IMG/VR virus record: IMGVR_UViG_3300004097_000023
Coordinates: 1-34,678 of that record
Length of the DNA: 34,678 bases
Origin: a virus
Reading direction: 5' to 3' (one strand)
Position 1 is the stretch's first letter, and each line of letters begins with the position of its first letter. Of the stretch, positions 16,404 to 23,954 are shown piece by piece. Under the pieces are notes generated by a model that saw only the letters and a list, made by a program, of their open reading frames with translations, was not told where the DNA came from and ran no database searches. A program made the translations under genes and the position numbers.

Positions 16404-16940
16404 TTATTCCTCTTTAGTAATGATTAGGCGACGTCTGAGACTGTTGTAACTGACATCTGTTATTGGCATAGTATTTATCACATCGTCACCTGTCTGTGGG
16501 TCAGGCAACAGTGCGTGTAGGTTAAGTGCAACAATTGCTTCTAGCACTGACGTGTGAATGATGTACGCAACACCTTCAGTTACGTCTTCTACACTATCTA
16601 GGTCGCGATATTCTCTATTTAACATAGCTGCTAGTCTATTTCCAGAGCTTATCAAATTATCTAGACTATCGAATACCTCCTCAAGAGTGTCGTCTGACAT
16701 ATACTTTTCTATCAGCGTAAGTACGGTCACAAAGCTAGACGCGGTTGAGAAGTCTTCTACCGATACGCCTTTTAAGTAATGCGCTACGATGTATTCGTCA
16801 ACTAGTTGACTGTAGATTAGCTCAGATAGAGATCTTACACCCGCAGGCCAATCTTGTAAGTCATTAGACGAATACATCGACACCAGACCTTCAGCTATAT
16901 GGTCAACTGCTTCCGGGTCTAAAGTGAATAGTATTTTCAT
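16404..16940 (-). CDS. Small unrecognised protein of the overlapping-gene cluster
   Basis: I place the start at the ATG at 16940 (MKILFTLDPEAVDHI), preceded by GGAGAG at ideal spacing; an upstream start in the same frame would add a poor N-terminus and more overlap. The 178-residue product is acidic and helical and ends in a short predicted strand pair (SYNSLRRRLIITKEE). It overlaps the preceding gene by 38 bp. Similar strand-pair endings occur in several neighbours, hinting at a diverged family. Function unknown. Confidence 0.8.
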   Translation of the reverse strand: MKILFTLDPEAVDHIAEGLVSMYSSNDLQDWPAGVRSLSELIYSQLVDEYIVAHYLKGVSVEDFSTASSFVTVLTLIEKYMSDDTLEEVFDSLDNLISSGNRLAAMLNREYRDLDSVEDVTEGVAYIIHTSVLEAIVALNLHALLPDPQTGDDVINTMPITDVSYNSLRRRLIITKEE

Positions 16941-17511
16941 TAGAACTCTCCATGAAAAAGTTAGGTATATGCACAGGTACCCTACCACCTGCGTTGGTGG
17001 CGTTAATCGTTACCTTCTTGCGTGTCATATCAATATTGCACTCGAAAGGATCGAGTGGGTCTAGTGTACATCTGTCAGTTATGTTCGACAACACATAAAC
17101 TAATTCTTCGTGAAGGTCAGTATCGACAATGTCAAACTCTACGAACATATCCACAGTTTGTTCTGCTGCTAACTCAGCCGCGGTGTGGAGTTCGTTACCG
17201 AAGTTCCAATTGAACTGCTCAGTGAGTAGATCACTTATCTCGACAATAACGCCATCTTCATCGATCACCATGTTATCGGTAAATAGGTCTACATAACGCT
17301 CGGTTAAGAATCCGAATAGTGCGTCCTCGTAGGCTGGGACCGTGAGTAGATCGTCATACAGCGCGTTGTATATAATGCCTTCAAATATAACTGAGTTGAA
17401 TATGTTAGGCGCGTCACTTAGACTATCGCGCATTTCTTTTATCCTTGCATTTATCTCATAGATGTAGTCTCTGAAACAGAAAGTGACTCTCTTGCTCTTC
17501 GAATTCGACAT
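16903..17511 (-). CDS. Small unrecognised protein of the overlapping-gene cluster
   Basis: 202 residues; ATG at 17511, with only AAGG about 10 bp upstream, so initiation may depend on coupling to the preceding gene, which overlaps by 61 bp. A helical acidic body (residues ~15-140) precedes a strand pair, ECNIDMTRKKVTINATNAGG, near 164-183. No catalytic motif, signal peptide or membrane segment is visible. Confidence 0.8.
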   Translation of the reverse strand: MSNSKSKRVTFCFRDYIYEINARIKEMRDSLSDAPNIFNSVIFEGIIYNALYDDLLTVPAYEDALFGFLTERYVDLFTDNMVIDEDGVIVEISDLLTEQFNWNFGNELHTAAELAAEQTVDMFVEFDIVDTDLHEELVYVLSNITDRCTLDPLDPFECNIDMTRKKVTINATNAGGRVPVHIPNFFMESSNENTIHFRPGSS

Positions 17512-17852
17512 GACGGAGTGCCTTGTAGTTGTATTATCTTCTTAGATACTACAAACTCCATCATTGCGCTGTAACCCTCGCTATCACTGATGTAATCATA
17601 GTACCTTACTACAATATCACCAACAACCGTAGAATAATAGTAGAATTCGTCTTGTATTCTCTCTACAGCAAGTATGTCTTTAACGATGGCGCGTGTGCGC
17701 TCATTCAGTGGACCGTGAGGCACCGCCATGATCTTTTCAACGATAGTATTTAAAACTACTAGCCTTTCTTCGTTACTAAGCTCATGGACGTCTATGAGGC
17801 CGTTAACGGCGTCTACTAGATCGTTTATTCCTATGGTCATCTTCACTAACAT
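17451..17852 (-). CDS. Small unrecognised protein of the overlapping-gene cluster
   Basis: 133 residues from the ATG at 17852 (GAGG three bases upstream); an in-frame ATG at 17840 (MTIGINDLVDAVNG) is an alternative. Mostly helical, with a Tyr-rich centre (DEFYYYSTVV) and a basic/Ser-rich end (RIRRARESLSVSETTSMR) that is read in the region overlapping the next gene. It overlaps both neighbours, by 50 and 61 bp. Unknown function. Confidence 0.78.
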   Translation of the reverse strand: MLVKMTIGINDLVDAVNGLIDVHELSNEERLVVLNTIVEKIMAVPHGPLNERTRAIVKDILAVERIQDEFYYYSTVVGDIVVRYYDYISDSEGYSAMMEFVVSKKIIQLQGTPSCRIRRARESLSVSETTSMR

Positions 17853-18303
17853 ACGCCTCTATTGTTTCCGCTGCTAAATCACACAGCGTATCTAAATCAT
17901 GGTTATTAAAATTATGACATTTTATGGAAGACATTCGAAGTAGCCAGTGCCCGTTCCCACGAACAGTGTGGCTCTTATAAATGAATCGATAATTAATCCA
18001 ATCGTTATAACCTCGGAGTTCGTCGAAGATGGCAGGCAACATTTTACTAACACAGTCTTTCATGTCGTGCATGCCGGAAGCGCTTATTATTCCAGCGGCG
18101 TCTAGCACTAAATGTTCAAGAGTATTCGATATACTTCTGGCATCAACGTCTCTTCCGTTGAGTTTATCCACTGCCATGTTAAGTAAGCCATTTAGATCGT
18201 CAACTAACATCTCCATAATGCGTCTAGTATCTAACGACTGGGTGTACGGTATGACATCTTGATGTATATGGTCAAAGCCGGGTAATGCTACATTTAAGTT
18301 CAT
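17803..18303 (-). CDS. Small unrecognised protein of the overlapping-gene cluster
   Basis: 166 residues; ATG at 18303 with AGGTAGAGA upstream. A helical body is followed by a strand-rich part containing INYRFIYKSHTVRGNGHWLL (about 102-121) and a very basic end, HRNKRSSRRR. That basic end overlaps the next gene by 50 bp, so overlap constraints may have shaped it. Unknown function. Confidence 0.78.
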   Translation of the reverse strand: MNLNVALPGFDHIHQDVIPYTQSLDTRRIMEMLVDDLNGLLNMAVDKLNGRDVDARSISNTLEHLVLDAAGIISASGMHDMKDCVSKMLPAIFDELRGYNDWINYRFIYKSHTVRGNGHWLLRMSSIKCHNFNNHDLDTLCDLAAETIEAYVSEDDHRNKRSSRRR

Positions 18304-18312
18304 AATCTCTAC

Positions 18313-18687
18313 CTATGTGAAGTAAGTGCGGAGTATAAGACGCCCGCCTCTGATATCGCATTCGCAATTAGCAACGTGTCGATCGTCAATAGACTTACGT
18401 ATAATATCGATAACATTATGGTACGTGGGAAGTTCGTACGTCGTCTGGACGTGGGGTATATATTCATCAATGGTTAAGTCTCCGTGAAGTTCGTGGAGAA
18501 GCCGTGCAGCTGTAATGACCGCATCGAATTCTCCGTAATTTAATAGGTCGCCTTTAATGACTTCCGTTATCCATGTGAAGTTGTCGACATCGCCGTCGGT
18601 TAGGTCATATACCTCCAGTTCCTGCAGATCTTCGCATAGTTCTTCTATGTGCGCTATCCCTATAACAATCTTTGTTGAGCTTGACAT
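18313..18687 (-). CDS. Small unrecognised protein of the overlapping-gene cluster
   Basis: 124 residues; ATG at 18687 with AAGGAATAAAC upstream, a leader much like that of the gene at 20074 (AGGAATAAAC). Acidic and helical for ~105 residues, ending in a strand pair, CECDIRGGRLILRTYFT, of the same style as its neighbours. It lies 9 bp before the next gene in the operon. Unknown function. Confidence 0.78.
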   Translation of the reverse strand: MSSSTKIVIGIAHIEELCEDLQELEVYDLTDGDVDNFTWITEVIKGDLLNYGEFDAVITAARLLHELHGDLTIDEYIPHVQTTYELPTYHNVIDIIRKSIDDRHVANCECDIRGGRLILRTYFT

Positions 18688-18710
18688 ATTGTTTATTCCT
18701 TATTCTTTTA

Positions 18711-19142
18711 TTATACTAAAATGGATAGTAAGTATCCGCTTATTGTATAGTCTTTAATACGTCCAGCCTGAATGTATTTTAATTGCATATAAAGGTCAGA
18801 TGTGATGAAGTTAACTAACGTCTCTATATGTAGGTTTGTATGAAGCGGGGCATGTGTAGATTCGTTGTACCAAATAAAACAAAGTCTTGCAGTCGCCATA
18901 TCGACGACCGCCCGGTTAATTCCCTTACCAGCACTGTTTAGGTACATGTCAAAAATACTCGCGACAAATTCCTCAACATCACATCTACTCGGACAATAGC
19001 CCCACCGCTCTAACCGCTGTTCGGTACCTAGGTAGGTATCTTCAACGGTGAGCCGCGCTCTTCTATTTATCTTCGCTCGTGCTTGGTAATTCGTAATCAC
19101 CTTTCCACTTGTCTTCTCCATGATCTCTCTTAAAGATGACAT
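18711..19142 (-). CDS. Small unrecognised protein of the overlapping-gene cluster
   Basis: 143 residues from the ATG at 19142 (GAGG about 10 bp upstream). A start at 19121 (MEKTSGK), with AGAGAG upstream, would cut the overlap with the preceding gene from 80 to 59 bp and is quite possible. The first ~45 residues are basic (ITNYQARAKINRRARL); the rest is helical. No recognisable motif. Confidence 0.75.
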   Translation of the reverse strand: MSSLREIMEKTSGKVITNYQARAKINRRARLTVEDTYLGTEQRLERWGYCPSRCDVEEFVASIFDMYLNSAGKGINRAVVDMATARLCFIWYNESTHAPLHTNLHIETLVNFITSDLYMQLKYIQAGRIKDYTISGYLLSILV

Positions 19143-19740
19143 GTCTTAGATCCTCGCCGAAATGTAGGTGTACATTATCACCCTTGACTTGGAAGTCAAC
19201 GGTAAGCCAATAATTATCAGGTAGTATGTTTCTCATCTCACAGATGACTGAAACAAACAGTTCTTGGAATATGTTACGAATGTCTGAGTTAGTAATTCCA
19301 ATAGGCACTCGCTTAGTTCTATACAGTCCGTCTCTCAGCGTTGCATACGGCACTGAGGTTCGTCTGGCAGCTTTACATATCTTAGCCCAACATGCTGCAT
19401 CCGTACGTTGACACTTATGGATCGACGAATTAGCTAGTAAGTAAAAAGCATTGCTAAACTCTTCAGGTATTGAATTGAAGTGCTCGCACAGTACCGCGCA
19501 TATAAGTTCTATGGTGAGTTCTTTATGGAATTCATTCATCGCATTGGCGTAGTCTTTACCACCGCGTACATCTTTTAGATTAACTGCTTCGTATAGCGAG
19601 ATGGGACGTTCTGGGCAATAGTCGACGTCTCTAGGATTTTTAAATATTTTAATGTCTCCCGTAAACATGTCGGATCGGTCCGTTATAAACTTCCGCACTA
19701 GATCTACATAAGGACCTAATTCAAATATTATTTTATTCAC
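19063..19740 (-). CDS. Small unrecognised protein of the overlapping-gene cluster
   Basis: I choose a GTG start at 19740 (MNKIIFELGPYVDLV), because GAGG lies six bases before it; a TTG at 19761 would extend further into the upstream gene without a better ribosome site. The 225-residue product has a Cys-containing helical centre (LICAVLCEHF; CQRTDAACWAKICKAARR) and a strand pair, TVDFQVKGDNVHLHF, about 185-199. Its last ~25 residues overlap the next gene by 80 bp, the largest overlap in the cluster. Unknown function. Confidence 0.75.
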   Translation of the reverse strand: MNKIIFELGPYVDLVRKFITDRSDMFTGDIKIFKNPRDVDYCPERPISLYEAVNLKDVRGGKDYANAMNEFHKELTIELICAVLCEHFNSIPEEFSNAFYLLANSSIHKCQRTDAACWAKICKAARRTSVPYATLRDGLYRTKRVPIGITNSDIRNIFQELFVSVICEMRNILPDNYWLTVDFQVKGDNVHLHFGEDLRHVIFKRDHGEDKWKGDYELPSTSEDK

Positions 19741-20074
19741 AATATACCTCGAATTTATCAACCCGGCGATGGTTGATTTTTGTTATAGTGTTCGTATTGC
19801 CGAGATGGCGCACCATCTCTAACCAGTAGTTAAAGCTGCCATTAATGACGTGATGTTCTACCACATCATCGATTACGTTACGGATGTTAATTGGTGCTCT
19901 TTCGTAAAGTAGCCATGCTTCATCGGTTAATGCTACGATACAGTGGCGGTGAAAGATAGACAGCAGTATCAGATTAGATATGTCATTCCGCGACACGGCT
20001 GATATGTTGATACCTCTATCTTCGATCGAATGGTAGATTTCTCTATCGTCGAATCGCAATATAATTAGTTTCAT
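19733..20074 (-). CDS. First small gene of the overlapping-gene cluster
   Basis: 113 residues; ATG at 20074 with AGGAATAAAC upstream. A candidate ATATTTTAT promoter lies 31 bp upstream, so this gene probably begins the cluster's transcript. The protein begins with a strand (MKLIILRFDDREI), is helical in the middle and ends with ITKINHRRVDKFEVYCE. No known motif. The stop overlaps the next gene's GTG start by 8 bp. Confidence 0.78.
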   Translation of the reverse strand: MKLIILRFDDREIYHSIEDRGINISAVSRNDISNLILLSIFHRHCIVALTDEAWLLYERAPINIRNVIDDVVEHHVINGSFNYWLEMVRHLGNTNTITKINHRRVDKFEVYCE

Positions 20075-20100
20075 ACAAGTTTATTCCTGATGGCTATATA

Positions 20101-20120
20101 CAGTATAAAATATGTCTGAT
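20101..20120 (-). promoter_or_regulatory. Candidate promoter, ATATTTTAT class
   Basis: The minus strand reads ATCAGACATATTTTATACTG; the core ends 31 bp before the ATG at 20074. The plus-strand gene at 20222 is 109 bp away on the other side, which favours leftward use. Confidence 0.5.
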
Positions 20121-20221
20121 TATAATTTCATTACTGTGTTGTCTATCGTTCATAGGAAGACCTACAGCGTTTTTATTTATGGAGGTAGGGTGAATCATAT
20201 GTAGACGATTACGGAGGTCCT

Positions 20222-21037
20222 ATGAACGCTATAGAGTACGCTATAAATAGATTAAAGTTTTCTGACATACCGTCGGAGATATTAGAAGACGGATTTCGGG
20301 GAAAAGAAGACCGTTACATGCGACGTAGAAAAAGTATTGATGCTGAGATACGGGATAAGGTTATTGACAATTTAATCAAGCCAGATCTTGATGCGGCTGG
20401 TGGAGTTATGTTATCTATTCCGCTTGATGGGATACCTTTTGATAAGTTGGAAGATTATAGTAGAATATACGTTATCCCTAGAACAAAGACGTTAGGTCGT
20501 GATATTGTTCAGGTAAATCGTGTTTCACTAAACGTTACTTCTAACTATTCTGAGCGTGTGCCCGGACAGTCGTCCTCCTCTTTTTCTGTATCACCCTTTG
20601 AAAGAAGTGTGCAGTCGGTCATTGCATCACATAGTCCAATCCCTAACATAACAAATGCGGAAGTAGAGTTATTAGGTGATAACGTTATTAAAGTTAACGA
20701 TTACCAAAACTTCTCTGCGGACATATGTTTAGAATGTCGCATCGGATACAGTGATGAGCTTATTGAGATAAAGAAACCTTATTACCAAGACTTTGCTGAA
20801 TTAGTGAATATTGCAACTAAGGCTTATTTATTCCGTGAGTTAGCACTTACCGTTGATAGAACTAAGTTAGAAGGTGGCCGTGACTTTGGTAGATACAAAG
20901 AGTTTATTGATCAATGGGCTGATTCGTATCAAATGTATGGTGAGTTATTCGAGAGTAAATGGAATGTCATATTACTATTGAATGATCAGAACCGTAAGCA
21001 GAAACACATAATGCATGCGGGACGTGTTAAAGTGTAA
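20222..21037 (+). CDS. Unrecognised 271-residue protein, possibly virion-associated
   Basis: The ATG at 20222 has an excellent GGAGGT site. The protein begins MNAIEYAINRLKFSDIPSEI, then has a basic segment (YMRRRKSIDAEIRDKVIDN), a Ser-rich stretch (PGQSSSSFSVSP, ~117-128) and a helical C-terminus with Tyr and Phe. The opening pattern, with a proline after ~16 residues and a segment such as VMLSIPLDGIPFD, reminds me of structural (neck or baseplate) proteins of large myophages, but this is only a recollection. It stands alone on the plus strand inside a minus-strand block and shares a bidirectional terminator with the gene at 21094. Confidence 0.8.
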   Translation: MNAIEYAINRLKFSDIPSEILEDGFRGKEDRYMRRRKSIDAEIRDKVIDNLIKPDLDAAGGVMLSIPLDGIPFDKLEDYSRIYVIPRTKTLGRDIVQVNRVSLNVTSNYSERVPGQSSSSFSVSPFERSVQSVIASHSPIPNITNAEVELLGDNVIKVNDYQNFSADICLECRIGYSDELIEIKKPYYQDFAELVNIATKAYLFRELALTVDRTKLEGGRDFGRYKEFIDQWADSYQMYGELFESKWNVILLLNDQNRKQKHIMHAGRVKV

Positions 21038-21043
21038 ACAAAT

Positions 21044-21082
21044 AAAAAAAGGGAGCTAGGGCGGCGTTAGCTGCTCTAGTCC
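21044..21082 (-). terminator. Terminator between convergent genes
   Basis: A GC-rich stem (21052-21062 with 21073-21082, one bulge and one mismatch) is followed on the minus strand by TTTTTTTATTTG. It closes the minus-strand genes ending at 21094. On the plus strand an A-tract precedes the hairpin directly after the stop at 21037, and only CTTTC follows, so rightward termination would be weaker. Confidence 0.7.
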
Positions 21083-21093
21083 TTTCTATATGT

Positions 21094-21492
21094 CTATGCA
21101 TGTATTTCATCATAAGCCATTTCAATGTATAGATCATGCACCACCTGTTTCACCCATTCAATTATATCGGACGGGTGGCAGTGTTCTGTGTACATGCATA
21201 ATCGGTAGCCTATAAACCTAACTGCGAACTTAACCGCTTCTTCGAAACTGTCTTGCTCAGCCATACTGCGCTTTATGATATCATGGTATAGCCAGACCAT
21301 GCAGGTAGGTATCTCTTTAAAACTACTGTCCCAGTCAATTAGACTCACATCGTTAAGTAATAGTGCTAGTTCGGTTCTTCTCGTCCCCGCTAATGCGATG
21401 GTGAGCGCTTCTGTTCTAGGATCTGACTGTCCTGAGTTAGCCGACGATGCGTGTCGGTTAAATAGAATTCTTGCAGTGCTAATCGGCAACAT
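21094..21492 (-). CDS. Small unrecognised helical protein
   Basis: 132 residues; ATG at 21492 with GGAGG six bases upstream. Almost entirely helical, with several Cys and His residues (EIPTCMVWLYHD; YRLCMYTEHCHPSDI), but not in a spacing I can call a metal site. It follows the 144-residue gene by 14 bp and precedes a terminator, so it ends a short two-gene transcript. No known family. Confidence 0.8.
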   Translation of the reverse strand: MLPISTARILFNRHASSANSGQSDPRTEALTIALAGTRRTELALLLNDVSLIDWDSSFKEIPTCMVWLYHDIIKRSMAEQDSFEEAVKFAVRFIGYRLCMYTEHCHPSDIIEWVKQVVHDLYIEMAYDEIHA

Positions 21493-21506
21493 GTCCGCCT
21501 CCTCGT

Positions 21507-21941
21507 TTAATGTACGGTCGGAACCTTACCGTCACGTACCGTGTGGATGATTAAATAAAATGCTTGATCGAATAGATTACGGATGCCTAGTGAGCTAACT
21601 TCAGTTGGTTTCATGAATCGTTCGAAGTTATTCTCCAGCAGTATGTTAATCCCATCAGCAGGTGTCTTGCCGTTTCTGACCGCAGCTAAGGCGATGTTTA
21701 ATACTTCTGCCCACATGGATGCGTTTGGCGCTATCTCCATGGAGGATTCGGTTAACGATTCTATTAAGATCCCAGCGGTGTCTTCAGCTGGCTGCATTGC
21801 AGATATGTTATAAAGTTCTAGCATAACGTTATTAGCCGTACCAGCACACTGCACTAACTGGTCTGGTTGTACAATTCCTTGGCTAACTGAAATAACAAAC
21901 TCACTTGGCGTCATGCTAACCGTTTTGGCTGATGGATTCAT
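21507..21941 (-). CDS. Small unrecognised helical protein
   Basis: 144 residues; ATG at 21941 with AGGTG upstream. A TGTAGACTA element lies exactly 35 bp before the start, as at the SSB-like gene. The product is helical and mildly acidic, with no catalytic motif or membrane segment. It is probably cotranscribed with the 132-residue gene that follows. Confidence 0.8.
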   Translation of the reverse strand: MNPSAKTVSMTPSEFVISVSQGIVQPDQLVQCAGTANNVMLELYNISAMQPAEDTAGILIESLTESSMEIAPNASMWAEVLNIALAAVRNGKTPADGINILLENNFERFMKPTEVSSLGIRNLFDQAFYLIIHTVRDGKVPTVH

Positions 21942-21975
21942 TTAATGGCACCTATGTTAATAGTAACTATGTGTA

Positions 21976-21984
21976 TAGTCTACA
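21976..21984 (-). promoter_or_regulatory. TGTAGACTA element
   Basis: Third intergenic copy of TGTAGRCTA; the minus strand reads TGTGTAGACTATACAC, which also contains the inverted pair TGTA/TACA. Its edge is 35 bp from the ATG at 21941, the same spacing as at the SSB-like gene. Promoter or operator inferred. Confidence 0.45.
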
Positions 21985-21996
21985 CAGTATCACTAC

Positions 21997-22560
21997 TCAC
22001 GTTAATTGTAACAGTATTTTAGCCTTATCTACTGGGGTGTTTAAAATTCTTTTTATGTCTGGCATTATAGACATCGTCAACCCTACATCGCCGTATATAG
22101 GCGCACGGTGTACTGCTATGCCGTAATCGCTCCAATATTCAAGTTGGTCGTCCAATATTAAGAGACGGTCGTAATCGTCGTCTTGTATTAACTTAGCGAC
22201 TGCACGTACTCGGGATCGCCCCCCACCTGTAGCTTCAGATATGATGAATCTATCTAGTGGGATGCCTAAGAAAGTCGCAATGCTTATATCGTCACGCCCT
22301 CCCCCGAACCAACTACTGATGCCCATGATGTCAGAATCTGTGCCATCGATGATCGAGTTCAATAGTGCGAGCTTCCTGCGATTAACAAACATCCCTAGAT
22401 CACGTGTGCGTTTATTACCATCGTGTGGTAGAAAGAACTTAACCTCTTTCTTAAACTTCATGACAACTTCTACATCAACCGTATTGGCCATTAGAAGAAC
22501 GTCATCGTAAGTATTCAGTACACTGTCGATATCAAGTGCTATAAGTGTACGTTGTCTCAT
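21997..22560 (-). CDS. HAD-family phosphatase, RNA/DNA-repair type (HAD_SAK-like)
   Basis: Residues 6-16, LIALDIDSVLN, carry the HAD nucleophile signature (D10, D12); the form LDIDxVLN is typical of the small HAD domains found in polynucleotide repair proteins. ISSW at 81-84 fits motif II (a Ser before Trp), a conserved Lys may be K123, and LLILDD at 133-138 supplies the acidic motif that completes the magnesium site. The length, 187 residues, matches a stand-alone HAD domain. The likely reaction is removal of a phosphate from a nucleotide or a polynucleotide end; the substrate cannot be told from sequence. No kinase or ligase gene is adjacent. The ribosome site (GAGG, about 12 bp from the ATG at 22560) is rather distant. 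Confidence 0.75.
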   Translation of the reverse strand: MRQRTLIALDIDSVLNTYDDVLLMANTVDVEVVMKFKKEVKFFLPHDGNKRTRDLGMFVNRRKLALLNSIIDGTDSDIMGISSWFGGGRDDISIATFLGIPLDRFIISEATGGGRSRVRAVAKLIQDDDYDRLLILDDQLEYWSDYGIAVHRAPIYGDVGLTMSIMPDIKRILNTPVDKAKILLQLT

Positions 22561-22822
22561 GGTAAAACTATCCTCAGGTTAAGTAACTGTATTTTTTTAC
22601 TTGCAACCTATTATATTAAATTGGTACGATTTAGGGTGTTTCATGAGATGACTCACATACATCTCTCTCGTACCTTCGGTATCCTCTCGCTTCCTCCTTC
22701 ACCCTACTGGTGGAGGTTTAATGCCCCTCCTTCCCCATTTCACATCCGTGATTTATCACTAGCTACTCTTAGTTACAAAGAATAGCCTTTAAGTGTTAAA
22801 AAAAACAGTAAACAACTCTTTT

Positions 22823-22847
22823 GAAGCTTTTAGAAGCTTTTAGAAGC
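22823..22847. repeat. Short tandem repeat, unit GAAGCTTTTA
   Basis: Two full copies and a partial third (GAAGC) of a 10-bp unit in the AT-rich part of the non-coding island. Confidence 0.8.
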
Positions 22848-23130
22848 AATTAGATGTACCTACTCTTTTATCTAAGTATAGTTTAAAAAAGAAAAGAACG
22901 AAAGACTTTAAAAGAAAATCAAATGATAAGAAATAAAACTACTTGATACTTTAGAGATTAACTTGTATTTTCCAAAATCCCAAAATTATATCCACATGAT
23001 CCAGCAATGGCGCGCCAGCCGCCTCCAGACGCACTATACAGTATCTAATAGCGCTAAACTGCATATTAGCTATCCGATTGTACTTTGATAACGCTTAAAC
23101 CTCTTAGAATCGCTCTATGGAGCTAGAGAC

Positions 23131-23161
23131 AAAAAAAAAGAAAGGACAGAAGTCCCCTCTT
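23131..23161 (-). terminator. Terminator after the 90-residue gene
   Basis: A 10-bp stem (23138-23147 with 23152-23161, two wobbles, 4-nt loop) is followed on the minus strand by a run of T residues. It begins 18 bp past the stop at 23180 and ends the three-gene unit 24719-23180. Confidence 0.7.
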
Positions 23162-23179
23162 TAATTATATTAGCATTTT

Positions 23180-23452
23180 TTAGATCAAGATGTAAGCATT
23201 ACTGCAAATGTAATCGCTAAGCAGTGAAAATCTTTGAATCACTTCAGGAGGCGTATTCTTTTTATCGAGTACAAATCCTGAAATAGAGATCTTATCCATT
23301 TCGTATTTAATTCTACTGTATGCACTGGGTCCGGTCTCTGCCAGCGCAGCATTTAATGGATCCATTATAGTGCTCGGTAGATTATCAATGATGTTAAAGT
23401 CTGCGATGGTCACATCGCTACGGCCAGTCATGTTTAAATATGTCTTTTTCAT
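23180..23452 (-). CDS. Small unrecognised protein (90 residues)
   Basis: ATG at 23452 with AAGGA upstream; the stop of the preceding gene lies within this leader. The product (MKKTYLNMTGRSDVTIADFN at its start) looks globular, with a helical centre. It is the last of a three-gene transcript ended by the hairpin at 23131-23161. No family recognised. Confidence 0.75.
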   Translation of the reverse strand: MKKTYLNMTGRSDVTIADFNIIDNLPSTIMDPLNAALAETGPSAYSRIKYEMDKISISGFVLDKKNTPPEVIQRFSLLSDYICSNAYILI

Positions 23453-23456
23453 AATG

Positions 23457-23939
23457 TTACTTCCTTAAAGGTTCAAATGGATTACGATACGTGCCTGTGA
23501 ATTCTGGCACTTCAATACTAAGTGGCGGTAGGTCGCCTTCGTTGTTAACAGTAGTCTTGTTCAGCACCCACACATTATCGGTACTTACACGCTCCCAGTC
23601 AACGTCTAAGACACTGCGGTGTAAACGCGCGCGACCGTTAAGCATGTAGAATAAACCCACGTTAACAGCATGTAGTCCCACATTAGCAATCGCCTGACCT
23701 AACGCTCGTTTAAAAGTTGAACGACTATAATACGTGAACATGTAAGATGTGTGTAAACTATACACCTTAAATTCATTAGTCTGCGGGTTAAAAACTTCAA
23801 GGGCGTAATCACCTTCTTTCACATCATCATCAAGGAGGAACATCTTACGACCATGGCGGTCGTCGATAATCGCTACCTTTGAGTAGTCTTCATTGACAAG
23901 TGATTTGGCGATACAAAGCCTTTGGATTGATATATCCAT
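23457..23939 (-). CDS. Unrecognised 160-residue protein
   Basis: ATG at 23939 with AGGAG at good spacing. Residues ~20-60 look like a beta-rich domain with an acidic loop (LLDDDVKEGDYAL); a central helical stretch (GQAIANVGLHAVNVGLFYML, ~81-100) is fairly hydrophobic but too polar to call a membrane segment. The C-terminus is Pro-rich (PPLSIEVPEFTGTYRNPFEP). It lies 15 bp after the 254-residue gene. Function unknown. Confidence 0.8.
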   Translation of the reverse strand: MDISIQRLCIAKSLVNEDYSKVAIIDDRHGRKMFLLDDDVKEGDYALEVFNPQTNEFKVYSLHTSYMFTYYSRSTFKRALGQAIANVGLHAVNVGLFYMLNGRARLHRSVLDVDWERVSTDNVWVLNKTTVNNEGDLPPLSIEVPEFTGTYRNPFEPLRK

Positions 23940-23954
23940 AACGTACTCTCCTAA

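Larger units (their letters stand above)
22561..23179. other. 619-bp non-coding island with nested inverted repeats
   Basis: No credible gene lies here. From left to right: a 6-bp stem (22623-22628 with 22669-22674) enclosing a second one (GAGATG 22645-22650 with CATCTC 22660-22665); a competing pair, GTACC and GGTAT, just after; two CCTCC runs (22693-22697 and 22726-22730) that can each pair with GGAGG at 22712-22716; a 10-bp tandem repeat; about 200 bp of A-rich sequence to ~22990; and the palindrome TGGCGCGCCA at 23008-23017 before a terminator. GGAGG is placed as a ribosome site for a 13-codon ORF at 22721-22762. This could be a structured RNA, a leader, or an origin; none can be chosen. 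Confidence 0.5.

Noticed and set aside
20200-20208. TGTAGACGA before the plus-strand gene at 20222
   Set aside because: One mismatch to TGTAGRCTA, opposite strand, and only 14 bp from the start codon rather than 35.
22648-22785. Plus-strand reading frame with MTHIHLSRTFG in the non-coding island
   Set aside because: No ribosome site before the ATG, low-complexity composition, and it runs through several inverted repeats.
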